Of a stretch of DNA of 64,000 bases, positions 18,421 to 27,400 are shown piece after piece (within the stretch, counting starts at the first letter, position 1; the number at the start of each line of letters is the position of its first letter). Origin of the DNA: SSC3 sp963769585 (GTDB taxonomy: Bacteria; Actinomycetota; Actinomycetes; Propionibacteriales; Nocardioidaceae); assembly GCA_963769585.1 (NCBI GenBank), contig CAVYMJ010000006.1, positions 2,548,305 to 2,612,304 on the forward strand, read 5' to 3'. The notes beneath the pieces were generated by a model. The model saw nothing but the letters and a program-made list of their open reading frames with translations, did not search any database and was not told the DNA's origin. The translations under genes were made by a program, and so were the position numbers.

Positions 18421-19314
18421 CGACGGCTGGCTCAGCCCTTCGAGGAGGGCGAGCATCGCGTGGTTGATCGCCTGGGGGTGTCCTTGGCCCACGCGCTCGG
18501 CCACCACGGCCGACCAGTAGTCCACGACCTCAGGTGCCAACGCCGGCAGGGTCGTCCCCCGCAGGGCTGCCGCGCTGAGCGAGAGGTAGCCGGAGTCAGC
18601 GTCCTGGGGAGCGAAGCCGACGTCCTCCCAGTCGATGAGCCAGATCCGGTCCTCGTGGTCGCGGCGAAGGTTCCACGGGGTCAGGTCTCCGTGCACGGGC
18701 ACCCAGTCCTCGCGGGGTGGGACGCGGCCCAGGGTCGTCAGGCACTCCGACACTGCCTCTCCCAGCTCGGTGAGCTGGCTGGGATCCAGCTCGAACTGAG
18801 GTCGATGCGGGCGGCGGAAGACGAACTCCTGCGCCGCCCAGGCGAGACCATCGGCGGTGACGCCCTCCCCCGCCGGGAGTGGCGTGTTCAAGCCTGCGAC
18901 CGCGCGGCTGCTCATCTCCGCCAGCATTCGCTGCTCGGTCGAGATCCCGGCGCTGTCCCGCCGGCACTTGACCAGGACCGGAGCGGCACCGTCCCGGCCT
19001 ACCAGCATCGTCAGGCCAGCTCGGGGATCCTTGCGCTGATACATGGCGACACTCGACACCTGGCCGAGCTCGGCATTCCACGAGCTCACCAGCGCATCCC
19101 ACTCGCCGATGGCCAGCTCGGTCCTCCGCGCCGGTAGCACGGCCGGCCCGAGGGCACGGACCACGGCGAAAGCGACCTGCTGTGCTCGGATCACGACGGG
19201 TCGGGACGCGGTGTACATCGTGAGCCCGAGAAGTGCGGTCTCGCGGTGCTTGCGTGGCAGCACAACCCCGGCCTCACCCGGCGGGAAGACCAGGCTCGGC
19301 TGCCGCAACGTCAC
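18418..19314 (-). CDS. Aminoglycoside-phosphotransferase-fold kinase
   Basis: A 298-residue protein with a GTG start. The C-terminal half carries the APH catalytic loop PVHGDLTPWNLRRD and the metal-binding IWLIDWEDVGFAP motif. A possible ATP-binding lysine lies in PVLVKCRRDS. By family knowledge it phosphorylates a small hydroxylated substrate such as an aminoglycoside, choline, or a sugar. Nothing here points to antibiotic resistance; its place in the polysaccharide locus makes a sugar or cell-surface substrate more likely (inference). It converges on the beta-helix gene and is divergent from the giant gene at 19550. Confidence 0.75.
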   Translation of the reverse strand: MTLRQPSLVFPPGEAGVVLPRKHRETALLGLTMYTASRPVVIRAQQVAFAVVRALGPAVLPARRTELAIGEWDALVSSWNAELGQVSSVAMYQRKDPRAGLTMLVGRDGAAPVLVKCRRDSAGISTEQRMLAEMSSRAVAGLNTPLPAGEGVTADGLAWAAQEFVFRRPHRPQFELDPSQLTELGEAVSECLTTLGRVPPREDWVPVHGDLTPWNLRRDHEDRIWLIDWEDVGFAPQDADSGYLSLSAAALRGTTLPALAPEVVDYWSAVVAERVGQGHPQAINHAMLALLEGLSQPS

Positions 19315-19549
19315 CGCGTCACATTATCCCAGCCGCGGACGGTCACCGGACGGCCCGAGGGGCCCGGCTAAGGCCTGGTACCGGCCCTACGCCGTAGGCC
19401 GTCCTACCCATGACCTGACCATTGACTAGTCCCCCAAACGACCCATAGTGACCACTTCGGATCGCGTCATACACTCGTGGGCACGAGGAGTGGTCCATCT
19501 GCCCCGGGGGGTCTGGGGCTGGCGCGCTCCTGGGTGGGGAGTCCTGCAG

Positions 19550-22500
19550 ATGTGGCATGAAGCCTTCGCGCGGATCTTGGGGCGCGTTGCAGCGCTAGTT
19601 CTGGTAGTCGCCGGCCTCAGCCTGATGGCTGGCCCGCCTGCACAGGCGGATACGCAGCCCGATCCGGGGACACTAGAAACCGTCTCGGCTGATGCGCTGC
19701 CGACCTGGCAGATCAACGGCGTGGTGTGGAGCCAGGCCGTCGTCGGCAACACGGTCTACGCCGTCGGCAGCTTCACCAAGGCACGCCCCCCCGGTGTGGA
19801 CGTGGGTGGTCCTGGCGAGGTCGACGCGCTCAACATCTTCGCCTATGACATCACCACGGGGGAACGTGTGGCGTCGTTCAGCCACTCCCTCAACGCCCAG
19901 GGTCTCTTCGTCACACCCTCCCCGAACGGCCAGCGCATCTACGTGGGCGGTGACTTCACTGCGGTGGACGGGTTCGCCCGAGGCCACATCGTGGCCTTCG
20001 ACACCGCGACGGGCGCGCTGGTCCCCGGCTTCACCCCGAACATCGGCGGCAACGTTCGCACTGTCCAGGCCACCAACGACACGGTCTGGGTCGGCGGTGC
20101 CTTCACCGCCGTCGGGGCCAGTACGCGCATGCGCCTGGCCTCCTTCCAGGCCTCCAACGGCGCGATCCTGCCCTGGAACCCCAGCGCCGACGACGAGAAC
20201 GTCTGGTCGATGGTGCTGACACCCGACAAGTCCCGCGTCATCGTCGGCGGGCCGTTCTCCACGCTGAACGGCCAGCCGAACTACGGTATGGGCAGCCTCG
20301 ATGCCGTCACAGGTGAGAACCGTCCCTGGGCAGCGAACCAGACCATCCGCAATGCCGGATCGACGGGCGCCATCGTCTCGTTGCGTGCCGACGGAGACCA
20401 GATCTACGGGACCGGCTATGCCTTCGGCGGACCCACGAACTTCGAGCACACCTTCGCGGCTGACCCGACCACCGGCGCCATTGCCTGGCTGAACGACTGT
20501 CACGGCGACACCTACGACACCTTCCCGATGAACGGTGTCCTGTACGACGTGAGCCACAGCCATGACTGCAGCTGGATCAACGAGTTCCCCGAGACCACCC
20601 CGCGCACCTGGCACTATCTGCTGGCTTCGCCCACCCACCCGACCACCCCTGGGGTCAACAAGGGCCCTGACAACTACGGCTGGAACTTCAACGGCTGGCC
20701 GGCCTCCAACAACCTGCACTGGTTCCCGTACCTGCTCGCCGGTGTCTACACCGGTCAGGGCCAGGCAGGCTGGTCGCTCGCGGGGAACAGCGACTACCTG
20801 GTCGTCGGCGGTGAGTTCCGGCAGGCGAACTACAAGCCCCAGCAGGGCCTGGTCCGCTACACCAGGCGAGAGCTGGCCCCGAACAAGCGCGGCATGGAGG
20901 GCTTCGACGCCAAGCTGCAGGCCTCCTCGGTTTCCTCGGGCGAGGCGCGGGTCCGCTGGCTCTCGCAGTGGGACATGGACAACGAGAACATCCGCTACGA
21001 CCTGTACCGGGACGGCGGCAGCACGCCGATCTACACGGTCACGTCGAAGTCGAATTTCTGGATTCGGCCCACGCTGGGGTTCATCGACACCGGGCTCACG
21101 CCCGGGTCCAGCCATACCTATCGGGTAAAGGCATCCGATCCCTTCAACAACAACTCGGTCAGCCCGGAGTCAGCGCCGGTGACCATCTCGAACGCCGTGC
21201 TACTGCCATACGCCAAGGGCGTCGTCGACGACGGTGCCAGCTCGTACTGGCGGCTCGGCGAGAGCAGCGGCAGCGCACTACTCGACTTCGTCGGGTTCAG
21301 CGACATGACCGGCGGCGGGATGACGCGCGGCGTCACCGGGGCCATCACGGGTGACTCCGACACAGCCACGACGTTCAGCGGAAGCAGCTCCGGAACCGCG
21401 GGCACGAACGGGACCGTCGCGACCCCCGGGGCGTTCTCGATCGAGGCATGGTTCCGAACCAGCACGAGCCGCGGCGGCAAGATCGTCGGGTACGGCGACG
21501 CCGCCACCGGCTCCAGCTCTAACTACGACCGGCACATCTACATGGAGAACAACGGCAACCTGCGGTTCGGCGTGAACAACGGAGCGCTGCGCACGCTGCG
21601 CAGCCCGAGCACCTACCGCGACAACAACTGGCACCAGGTCATCGGCACGCTCGACGACAACGGGATGAGCCTCTTCGTCGACGGCAAGCGGGTCGCCTAC
21701 GACTCCTCGGTCACCAGCGGCCAGCAGTTCACTGGCCGGTGGCGCATCGGCGGGGACAACCTCTCCGGCTGGCCGAGCCGTCCCACGAGCAACTGGTTCG
21801 CCGGCACGATCGACGACGTCTCGATCTACGACTCTGCGCTCTCGGTCCAGAAGGTCCAGAAGCACTTCGTGGACAGCGGCAGGACCCTGGCCGTGCCCGC
21901 CGTACCGGCTGACGCATATGGCAAGGCCGTCTACAACAGCGGGCCGGAGCTCTACTGGCGCCTCAACGAGACGTCGGGCACCGTCGCCAACGACACCAGC
22001 AGGTACTTCAACCCGGGCACCTACACCGGATCCGGGGTGACGAAGAACGTCACGGGTCCGATTCCTGGGAACAACGGCATCACCACCAACGGGTCGAGCG
22101 GCTCCGTCGGCGCGACCATTGCTGAGGTCAACCCGACGCGCTACTCCGAGGAGCTCTGGTTCAAGACCAGCACTACCCAGGGTGGAAAGCTGATCGGGTT
22201 CGGCTCCTCGGCCAGCGGCTCGAGCAGCAGCTACGACCGGCACGTGTACATGCTCAACAACGGGCGCCTGCGCTTCGGCGCCTACACCGGAGCACAGGTG
22301 TTCTTCGACACCGCTGCCAGCTACAACAACAACCAGTGGCACCACATGGTCGCCACCCAAGGGCTCGACGGCATGAAGCTGTACGTCGACGGCGCTCTGG
22401 TGGGCTCCGACCCCAACACCGTCGCCCAGGCCTTCACCGGCTACTGGCGCATCGGCGGGGACAACACGTGGGGCGGCGCGACGAGCAACTACTTCTCCGG

Positions 22501-24979
22501 CTCGCTCGACGAGGCAGCGGTGTACAACCGCGTGCTGCCCGTGGGCGAGGTGCGCGCTCACTACGAGGCCGGCGGCGGCATAGCGCCCAACGACCCTCCG
22601 GTGGCGAACTTCACGCATTCGGAGAACTTCCTCACCGCGTCGTTCGACGGCTCTAGTTCCTCAGACGTCGACGGGACGATCGCGTCCTACTCGTGGAACT
22701 TCGGAGACGGCACCCCGGCAGGGTCAGGCGTTACACCGACCCACACCTATGGGCTTGCCGGCACCTACTCGGTCACGCTGACGGTGACCGACAACCGTGG
22801 CGGCACCGGCTCCGTCACCAAGTCCGTCACCGTGGTGGACCCGCCGCCCAACGTGCCGCCGAACGCAGCCTTCACCACGTCCCTGGACGGACTGCAGGCT
22901 ACCTTCGACGGCACCGGCTCGACGGACAGCGACGGGACGATCGCGTCGTACTCGTGGAACTTCGGGGACGGGACCCCAGCCGGGTCCGGACCCTCCCCGA
23001 CGCACACCTACGCCGCAACGGGGACCTACACGGTCACCCTCACCGTGACCGACAACCGTGGCGGCACCGGCTCGGTCAGCCATGACGTCAACGTCTCGGG
23101 CCTGCCTGCCGTGGTGCAGCTGGCTGCGGATGCCTTCTCGCGGACGGTGACCAACGCCTGGGGCACCGCTGACCAGGGCGGCCCGTGGACGATCAACGGC
23201 AACGCCCCGAACTTCGCGGTCGGCGCAGGCGTCGGCACCATCAAGATGCCGTCGGCCGGCTCGGGCCCGTCGGTGTTCCTGGGCGGTCTCGCCTCCGACG
23301 ACACCGACCTGCAGGCCACAGTCAGCCTCGACAAGGCACCGCTGGGTGGCACCGCCGGCGTGGACCAGGGCATCCTGATGCGCCGCATCGCCGGACAGGG
23401 CGACTACCGCGCCAAGGTCCGCTTCGTCCCCGGCGGCGCCGTACGGCTCGGCCTGTTCCGCACCGACTCGGCCGGAGCCCAGACCGCCATCGTCGCCGAA
23501 GCCAACGTCGCCGGCATCACCTACGCCGCCGGAGACGTGCTCAACATCCGCGCCCAAGCCTTCGGCACCTCCCCGACCACCGTGCGCGCCAAGCTCTGGC
23601 GACTCGGCGACCCGGAGCCGAGCGCCTGGCTGGCCACCGGCACCGACACCACCGCCGCGCTGCAGAGCACCGGCGCCATCGGCTTCCACTCGTTCCTGGC
23701 CGGCACCGTCACCAACGCACCCGTGGTAGCCCGATTCGACAACGTCAACGTCTACAAGGCGACGACGCTGCCCGACGGTGTGCCGACGCCCAACCAGCCG
23801 CCGACTGCGGCCTTCACCCATTCGTCGAGCTTCCTGACCGCCTCGTTCGACGGCTCGGGCTCGTCCGACGCCGACGGTGTCGTGGTGTCGTACTCCTGGA
23901 ACTTCGGCGACGGCACGCCAGCGGGTTCGGGTGCCTCCCCCAACCACACCTACGGCTCAGCCGGGACCTACACGGTGGCGCTGACCGTCACCGATGACGA
24001 CGGTGATACCGGGTCGATCAGCCATTCCGTCACTGTGACAGCGCCGCCGCCCAACATCCCGCCCACGGCTGCCTTCACCAGCTCGACCACCTTCCTGCAG
24101 GCGTCGTTCGACAGCTCAGGCTCAAGCGACGCGGACGGCAGCATCACCGCACGGTCGTGGAACTTCGGGGATGGCAGCCCTGCCGCCTCCGGGGTCTCTC
24201 CCACGCACGACTACGCGACGGGCGGGACCTATTCGGTGACCTTGACCGTCACCGACAACAACGGTGCCACCGACTCGGTCAGCCATAACGTCACGGTCAA
24301 CGCGCCGCCGGCCATCGTGCAGCTCGCGGCGGACGCGTTCTCCCGGACCGTGACCAACGGCTGGGGTACCGCGGACCAGGGCGGCCCCTGGACGACCAAC
24401 GGCAATGCCGCGAACTTCGCGGTCGGCTCGGGCGTCGGCTCGCTCCGGATGCCGTCCGCGGGCGCCGGACCGTCGGTCTTCCTTGGCGGTCTCGCCTCCG
24501 ACGACACCGACCTCCAGGCCACCGTCAGCCTCGACGTGGCCCCGTTGGGTGGCACCGCCGGGGTAGACCAGGGCATCCTGTTGCGCCGCGTCGCCGGGCA
24601 AGGCGACTACCGCGCCAAGGTCCGCTTCGTCCCCGGCGGCGCCGTACGGCTCGGCCTGTTCCGCACCGACTCGGCCGGAGCCCAGACCGCCATCGTCGCC
24701 GAGGCCAACGTCGCCGGCATCACCTACGCCGCTGGAGACGTGCTCAACGTCCGCGCCCAGGCCTTCGGCACCTCGCCGACCACCGTGCGCGCCAAGCTCT
24801 GGCGACTCGGCGACCCGGAGCCGAGCGCCTGGCTGGCCACCGGCACCGACACCACCGCCGCGCTGCAGAGCACCGGCGCCATCGGGTTCCACTCGTTCCT
24901 GGCCGGCAGCGTCACCAACGCACCCATCGTCGCCCGATTCGACAACGTCAACGTCTACAAGGCCACGACGCTGCCCTGA
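19550..24979 (+). CDS. Giant secreted propeller/LamG/PKD protein (paralogue 2) with internal duplication
   Basis: A 1,809-residue protein. The ATG at 19550 is chosen because TGGGGAG precedes it and a signal peptide follows at once (cleavage near AQADTQP). Parts in order: propeller-like region (about 50-450), FN3-like segment (455-547), two LamG-like domains (553-777, 785-1010), PKD pair (1015-1183), C-terminal module (1187-1407), second PKD pair (1417-1585) and second C-terminal module (1587-1809). The last two blocks are a 401-residue tandem repeat, partly near-identical in DNA. No membrane or sortase anchor is visible. It is a probable extracellular glycan- or matrix-binding protein. Confidence 0.86.
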   Translation: MWHEAFARILGRVAALVLVVAGLSLMAGPPAQADTQPDPGTLETVSADALPTWQINGVVWSQAVVGNTVYAVGSFTKARPPGVDVGGPGEVDALNIFAYDITTGERVASFSHSLNAQGLFVTPSPNGQRIYVGGDFTAVDGFARGHIVAFDTATGALVPGFTPNIGGNVRTVQATNDTVWVGGAFTAVGASTRMRLASFQASNGAILPWNPSADDENVWSMVLTPDKSRVIVGGPFSTLNGQPNYGMGSLDAVTGENRPWAANQTIRNAGSTGAIVSLRADGDQIYGTGYAFGGPTNFEHTFAADPTTGAIAWLNDCHGDTYDTFPMNGVLYDVSHSHDCSWINEFPETTPRTWHYLLASPTHPTTPGVNKGPDNYGWNFNGWPASNNLHWFPYLLAGVYTGQGQAGWSLAGNSDYLVVGGEFRQANYKPQQGLVRYTRRELAPNKRGMEGFDAKLQASSVSSGEARVRWLSQWDMDNENIRYDLYRDGGSTPIYTVTSKSNFWIRPTLGFIDTGLTPGSSHTYRVKASDPFNNNSVSPESAPVTISNAVLLPYAKGVVDDGASSYWRLGESSGSALLDFVGFSDMTGGGMTRGVTGAITGDSDTATTFSGSSSGTAGTNGTVATPGAFSIEAWFRTSTSRGGKIVGYGDAATGSSSNYDRHIYMENNGNLRFGVNNGALRTLRSPSTYRDNNWHQVIGTLDDNGMSLFVDGKRVAYDSSVTSGQQFTGRWRIGGDNLSGWPSRPTSNWFAGTIDDVSIYDSALSVQKVQKHFVDSGRTLAVPAVPADAYGKAVYNSGPELYWRLNETSGTVANDTSRYFNPGTYTGSGVTKNVTGPIPGNNGITTNGSSGSVGATIAEVNPTRYSEELWFKTSTTQGGKLIGFGSSASGSSSSYDRHVYMLNNGRLRFGAYTGAQVFFDTAASYNNNQWHHMVATQGLDGMKLYVDGALVGSDPNTVAQAFTGYWRIGGDNTWGGATSNYFSGSLDEAAVYNRVLPVGEVRAHYEAGGGIAPNDPPVANFTHSENFLTASFDGSSSSDVDGTIASYSWNFGDGTPAGSGVTPTHTYGLAGTYSVTLTVTDNRGGTGSVTKSVTVVDPPPNVPPNAAFTTSLDGLQATFDGTGSTDSDGTIASYSWNFGDGTPAGSGPSPTHTYAATGTYTVTLTVTDNRGGTGSVSHDVNVSGLPAVVQLAADAFSRTVTNAWGTADQGGPWTINGNAPNFAVGAGVGTIKMPSAGSGPSVFLGGLASDDTDLQATVSLDKAPLGGTAGVDQGILMRRIAGQGDYRAKVRFVPGGAVRLGLFRTDSAGAQTAIVAEANVAGITYAAGDVLNIRAQAFGTSPTTVRAKLWRLGDPEPSAWLATGTDTTAALQSTGAIGFHSFLAGTVTNAPVVARFDNVNVYKATTLPDGVPTPNQPPTAAFTHSSSFLTASFDGSGSSDADGVVVSYSWNFGDGTPAGSGASPNHTYGSAGTYTVALTVTDDDGDTGSISHSVTVTAPPPNIPPTAAFTSSTTFLQASFDSSGSSDADGSITARSWNFGDGSPAASGVSPTHDYATGGTYSVTLTVTDNNGATDSVSHNVTVNAPPAIVQLAADAFSRTVTNGWGTADQGGPWTTNGNAANFAVGSGVGSLRMPSAGAGPSVFLGGLASDDTDLQATVSLDVAPLGGTAGVDQGILLRRVAGQGDYRAKVRFVPGGAVRLGLFRTDSAGAQTAIVAEANVAGITYAAGDVLNVRAQAFGTSPTTVRAKLWRLGDPEPSAWLATGTDTTAALQSTGAIGFHSFLAGSVTNAPIVARFDNVNVYKATTLP
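22570..24976 (+). repeat. In-frame tandem repeat of a 401-codon unit (2 x 1203 bp)
   Basis: Corresponding bases in the two copies are offset by 1203 (for example 23360 and 24563). Each unit encodes two PKD domains and one C-terminal module. The module parts (about 23340-23770 and 24543-24976) are almost identical in DNA, while the PKD parts have diverged. This suggests gene conversion or strong constraint on the module. Confidence 0.85.
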
Positions 24980-24992
24980 CCCGCCGAGATCC

Positions 24993-25034
24993 TCCCCCGT
25001 GGCCCGCACACAACACCCCGCGCGCCACGGGGGA
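24993..25034 (+). terminator. Hairpin terminator after the giant gene
   Basis: Eleven-base perfect arms (24993-25003 and 25024-25034) flank a 20-base loop, starting 14 bases after the stop codon. No T-run follows. The position supports termination. Confidence 0.6.
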
Positions 25035-25219
25035 CTAGGCGCTCGATTCGCCTTTGGCACGCAACGGTCGCTAGTATCGGGAAGTTGCCTCGGCGAGGGA
25101 GACCTTCTCCGCTCCGTGATCGACGCGGTCGCACGATCTCTTCGCGCGCTCGGGTGTGAGCTCCCCAGTCCTGGCACACACAGTTGTCCAGTCGATGGTT
25201 GCAATCTAGGAGTTCCCTG

Positions 25220-25882
25220 ATGTCCCCGAACGAGACCAAGCTGCAAGCCGAGTCCCGCAACGAGTTCGGCAAGGGCGCCGCCCGCCGGATCCGCCGTGCC
25301 GACAAGGTGCCCGCCGTCCTGTATGGCCACGGTGCCGACCCGGTCCACATCACGCTTCCGGGTCACGACACGATGATGGCGCTCAAGCACGGCGGAACCA
25401 ACGCCCTGCTCTCCATCGAGCTCGACGGCTCTTCCCAGCTGGCACTGCCCAAGCAGGTACAGAAGGACCCGATCAAGGGCTTCCTCGAGCACCTCGACCT
25501 GATCATCGTCAAGAAGGGTGAGAAGGTCACCGTCGACGTTCCCGTCATCGTCACCGGTGAAGCCGCACCCGAGACGATGGTCACCACCGAGCACAACTCG
25601 GTGTCGCTCGAGGCCGAGGCCACGCACATCCCCGACTCGGTCGAGGTGTCGATCGAGGGCGCTGAGGCTGGGACGCAGATCTTCGCGAGGGACCTCAAGC
25701 TTCCGACCGGCTCAACCCTCCAGGTCGACGAGGACACGCTCATCGTGCATGTCAGCGTCGCCAAGGAGATCGACCTGGAGGAGGAGCCCGCCGAGGGCGA
25801 GGCCATCGAGGGCGAGGTCGCCGAGGGCGAGGCCGCCGAAGCCGCCGAGGGCGAGCCAGCCGAGGACTCTTCCTCGGAGTGA
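25220..25882 (+). CDS. rplY: 50S ribosomal protein L25 (general stress protein Ctc type)
   Basis: A 220-residue protein. The ATG at 25220 follows a TAGGAG ribosome-binding site. The N-terminal L25 domain binds 5S rRNA (residues 1-95, including EFGKGAARRIRRADKVPAVLYG), and a C-terminal TL5/Ctc beta domain follows (100-185). An acidic low-complexity tail of EGEA-type repeats closes the protein, as is common in actinobacterial L25. It is followed by pth, a conserved pairing. TAGTAT at 25072-25077 could be a -10 box, giving a leader of roughly 135 bases, but no good -35 was found. Confidence 0.95.
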   Translation: MSPNETKLQAESRNEFGKGAARRIRRADKVPAVLYGHGADPVHITLPGHDTMMALKHGGTNALLSIELDGSSQLALPKQVQKDPIKGFLEHLDLIIVKKGEKVTVDVPVIVTGEAAPETMVTTEHNSVSLEAEATHIPDSVEVSIEGAEAGTQIFARDLKLPTGSTLQVDEDTLIVHVSVAKEIDLEEEPAEGEAIEGEVAEGEAAEAAEGEPAEDSSSE

Positions 25883-25926
25883 GCCCCACGCTCCGCTCCG
25901 TTCTGCACAGGAAGGCCGGGAATACC

Positions 25927-26508
25927 GTGACCGACGACGCGTGGCTTGTCGTCGGGCTCGGGAACCCCGGCCCTTCCTATGCCGGCCATCGGCACAACGT
26001 CGGGTACCTCGTCAACGACGAGCTTGCCCACCGACTGGGCGGCACCTTCAAGTCCCACAAGTCCCGGCAGGCTGAGGTCGTCGAAGGCAGGCTGTCGATC
26101 GGCGGTCCTCGGATCGTCCTCGCGCGTCCGCGTTGCTACATGAACCAGACCGGCGGCCCGGTGAGCGCGCTGGTGAAGTTCTACAAGCTGCCCGTCGAGC
26201 GGGTCATCGCGGTCCACGACGAGCTGGACCTCCCTTTCGACACCATGCGGGTGAAGCTCGGAGGTGGCGACAACGGTCACAACGGCCTGCGGTCGCTGAG
26301 GGCCTCGCTCGGGTCGGGAGACTTCTACCGGGTCAGGGTCGGCGTCGGCCGACCCCCGGGTCGCCAGGACCCGGCGAGCTTCGTGCTCTCGGACTACTCC
26401 GCCGCCGAGCGCAAGGTGCTTGCGTTCCAGGTCGACAAGGCTGCGGACGCGGTCGAGTCCCTGATCCTCGAGGGACTGGAACCTACCCAGGCCCGGTTCA
26501 ACTCCTGA
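25927..26508 (+). CDS. pth: Peptidyl-tRNA hydrolase
   Basis: Cleaves peptidyl-tRNA released from stalled ribosomes. The GTG at 25927 gives 193 residues, the normal family length, with AGGAAGG upstream; an earlier in-frame GTG at 25879 would add 16 residues. Conserved signatures are intact: GLGNPGPSYAGHRHNVGY (with the catalytic histidine), CYMNQTGGPV, VHDELDLPF and GGGDNGHNGLRSL. It lies 44 bases after rplY in the same operon and converges on the sulfotransferase gene. Confidence 0.95.
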   Translation: MTDDAWLVVGLGNPGPSYAGHRHNVGYLVNDELAHRLGGTFKSHKSRQAEVVEGRLSIGGPRIVLARPRCYMNQTGGPVSALVKFYKLPVERVIAVHDELDLPFDTMRVKLGGGDNGHNGLRSLRASLGSGDFYRVRVGVGRPPGRQDPASFVLSDYSAAERKVLAFQVDKAADAVESLILEGLEPTQARFNS

Positions 26509-26512
26509 GCCG

Positions 26513-27400
26513 CTAGTCCCAGGGCAGGTCGCGGCCGAGGAGCTCAGCCAGAGCATGGTTGTGGTCGCTGAAGCGAGCAGCCAGCCTGCGACGCAGGCCA
26601 TCGTCGAGGTCCTCGCCCTGCGCGGCGTTGCGGTGCGAAGCGCTCTGCGGGGGTCGAGCGGGGATGCCCAAGAACTCGTGGATCCCGGCAACGACAGCAC
26701 CAGGATCGGCGTAGTACTCCTCGCTGATGGTCACATGGACCCGGTCGCGGCCGAAGAGGTCGACCCACCGGGCCAACTGCCCGGCGTACTCGCTCTGGGT
26801 CGCGTAGCTCTGCTGCTCCCAGGCGTAGCTGGAGTAGTGCGGATCCGCCATGAGCCGCTCGCGCTCGCCGGCCAAGCGGTCACCCTCTGCCTCCAGTGCG
26901 CTCACGAAGTCCAGCGGCTCGGCGTCGTTGCGCCTCCGCTCCTTCCAGTGGCTGTAGGTACGCATCACTGGGTCTCGGAGCTGGGCGATGATCCTGCTCC
27001 CGGGCGTCGTGGCATGTGCTCGGTCGACCGCCGCTGGATGGAAGAGGTAGTACGGCGAGGCCTCCCCGGCCAGCGGCTCGGTACCCGTACGTCGGCGCAC
27101 GACGGCGCGGGCCAGGCTGCTCGGGAAGTATGAGCGATACCAGGCCTGGCCGCGGAAGGCGTTCGAGTCGAAGTAGTGCACGCCCTTCGTGGCGTCACGC
27201 TTTAGGCCCGGGACCGGGGGCGGGTAGAGGCGCAGCACCGACGGGTGGTCGAGGATGTCGAAGTAGAGCGACGTGGTACCGCCGCGCTTGGCCCCGATCA
27301 CGAGGAACTCAGGCATCGCACGCAATGGCGCGCTGGCCAGACCGCCCGCGCGTGCGACCCGCTTGATGCCCTCGCGAGCCAGCCCCCCGGCGTCCGGCAT
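26513..27400 (-). CDS. Sulfotransferase
   Basis: A 295-residue protein resembling the PAPS-dependent sulfotransferase domain of heparan-sulfate-modifying enzymes. The 5'-phosphosulfate loop reads VIGAKRGGTTSLYFD (residues 34-48) and the 3'-phosphate region AQLRDPVMRTYSHW follows. It has no signal peptide, so it acts in the cytoplasm, probably on a lipid-linked or soluble glycan precursor. Its start codon overlaps the prs stop by one base, suggesting co-transcription with prs and glmU. It sits where other actinobacteria have unrelated genes between prs and rplY, so it looks like a lineage-specific insertion. Its substrate is unknown. Confidence 0.88.
   Translation of the reverse strand: MPDAGGLAREGIKRVARAGGLASAPLRAMPEFLVIGAKRGGTTSLYFDILDHPSVLRLYPPPVPGLKRDATKGVHYFDSNAFRGQAWYRSYFPSSLARAVVRRRTGTEPLAGEASPYYLFHPAAVDRAHATTPGSRIIAQLRDPVMRTYSHWKERRRNDAEPLDFVSALEAEGDRLAGERERLMADPHYSSYAWEQQSYATQSEYAGQLARWVDLFGRDRVHVTISEEYYADPGAVVAGIHEFLGIPARPPQSASHRNAAQGEDLDDGLRRRLAARFSDHNHALAELLGRDLPWD

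Noticed and set aside
18418..19314. Antibiotic-resistance call for the APH-fold kinase
   Set aside because: The fold is shared by many kinases of sugars, choline and other metabolites, and the context is a surface-glycan locus, so a resistance label is unsupported.
22724..25627. Two long minus-strand frames opposite the giant gene and rplY
   Set aside because: They are repetitive mirror images of the PKD and module repeats and of the L25 gene; neither has a ribosome-binding site or family match.
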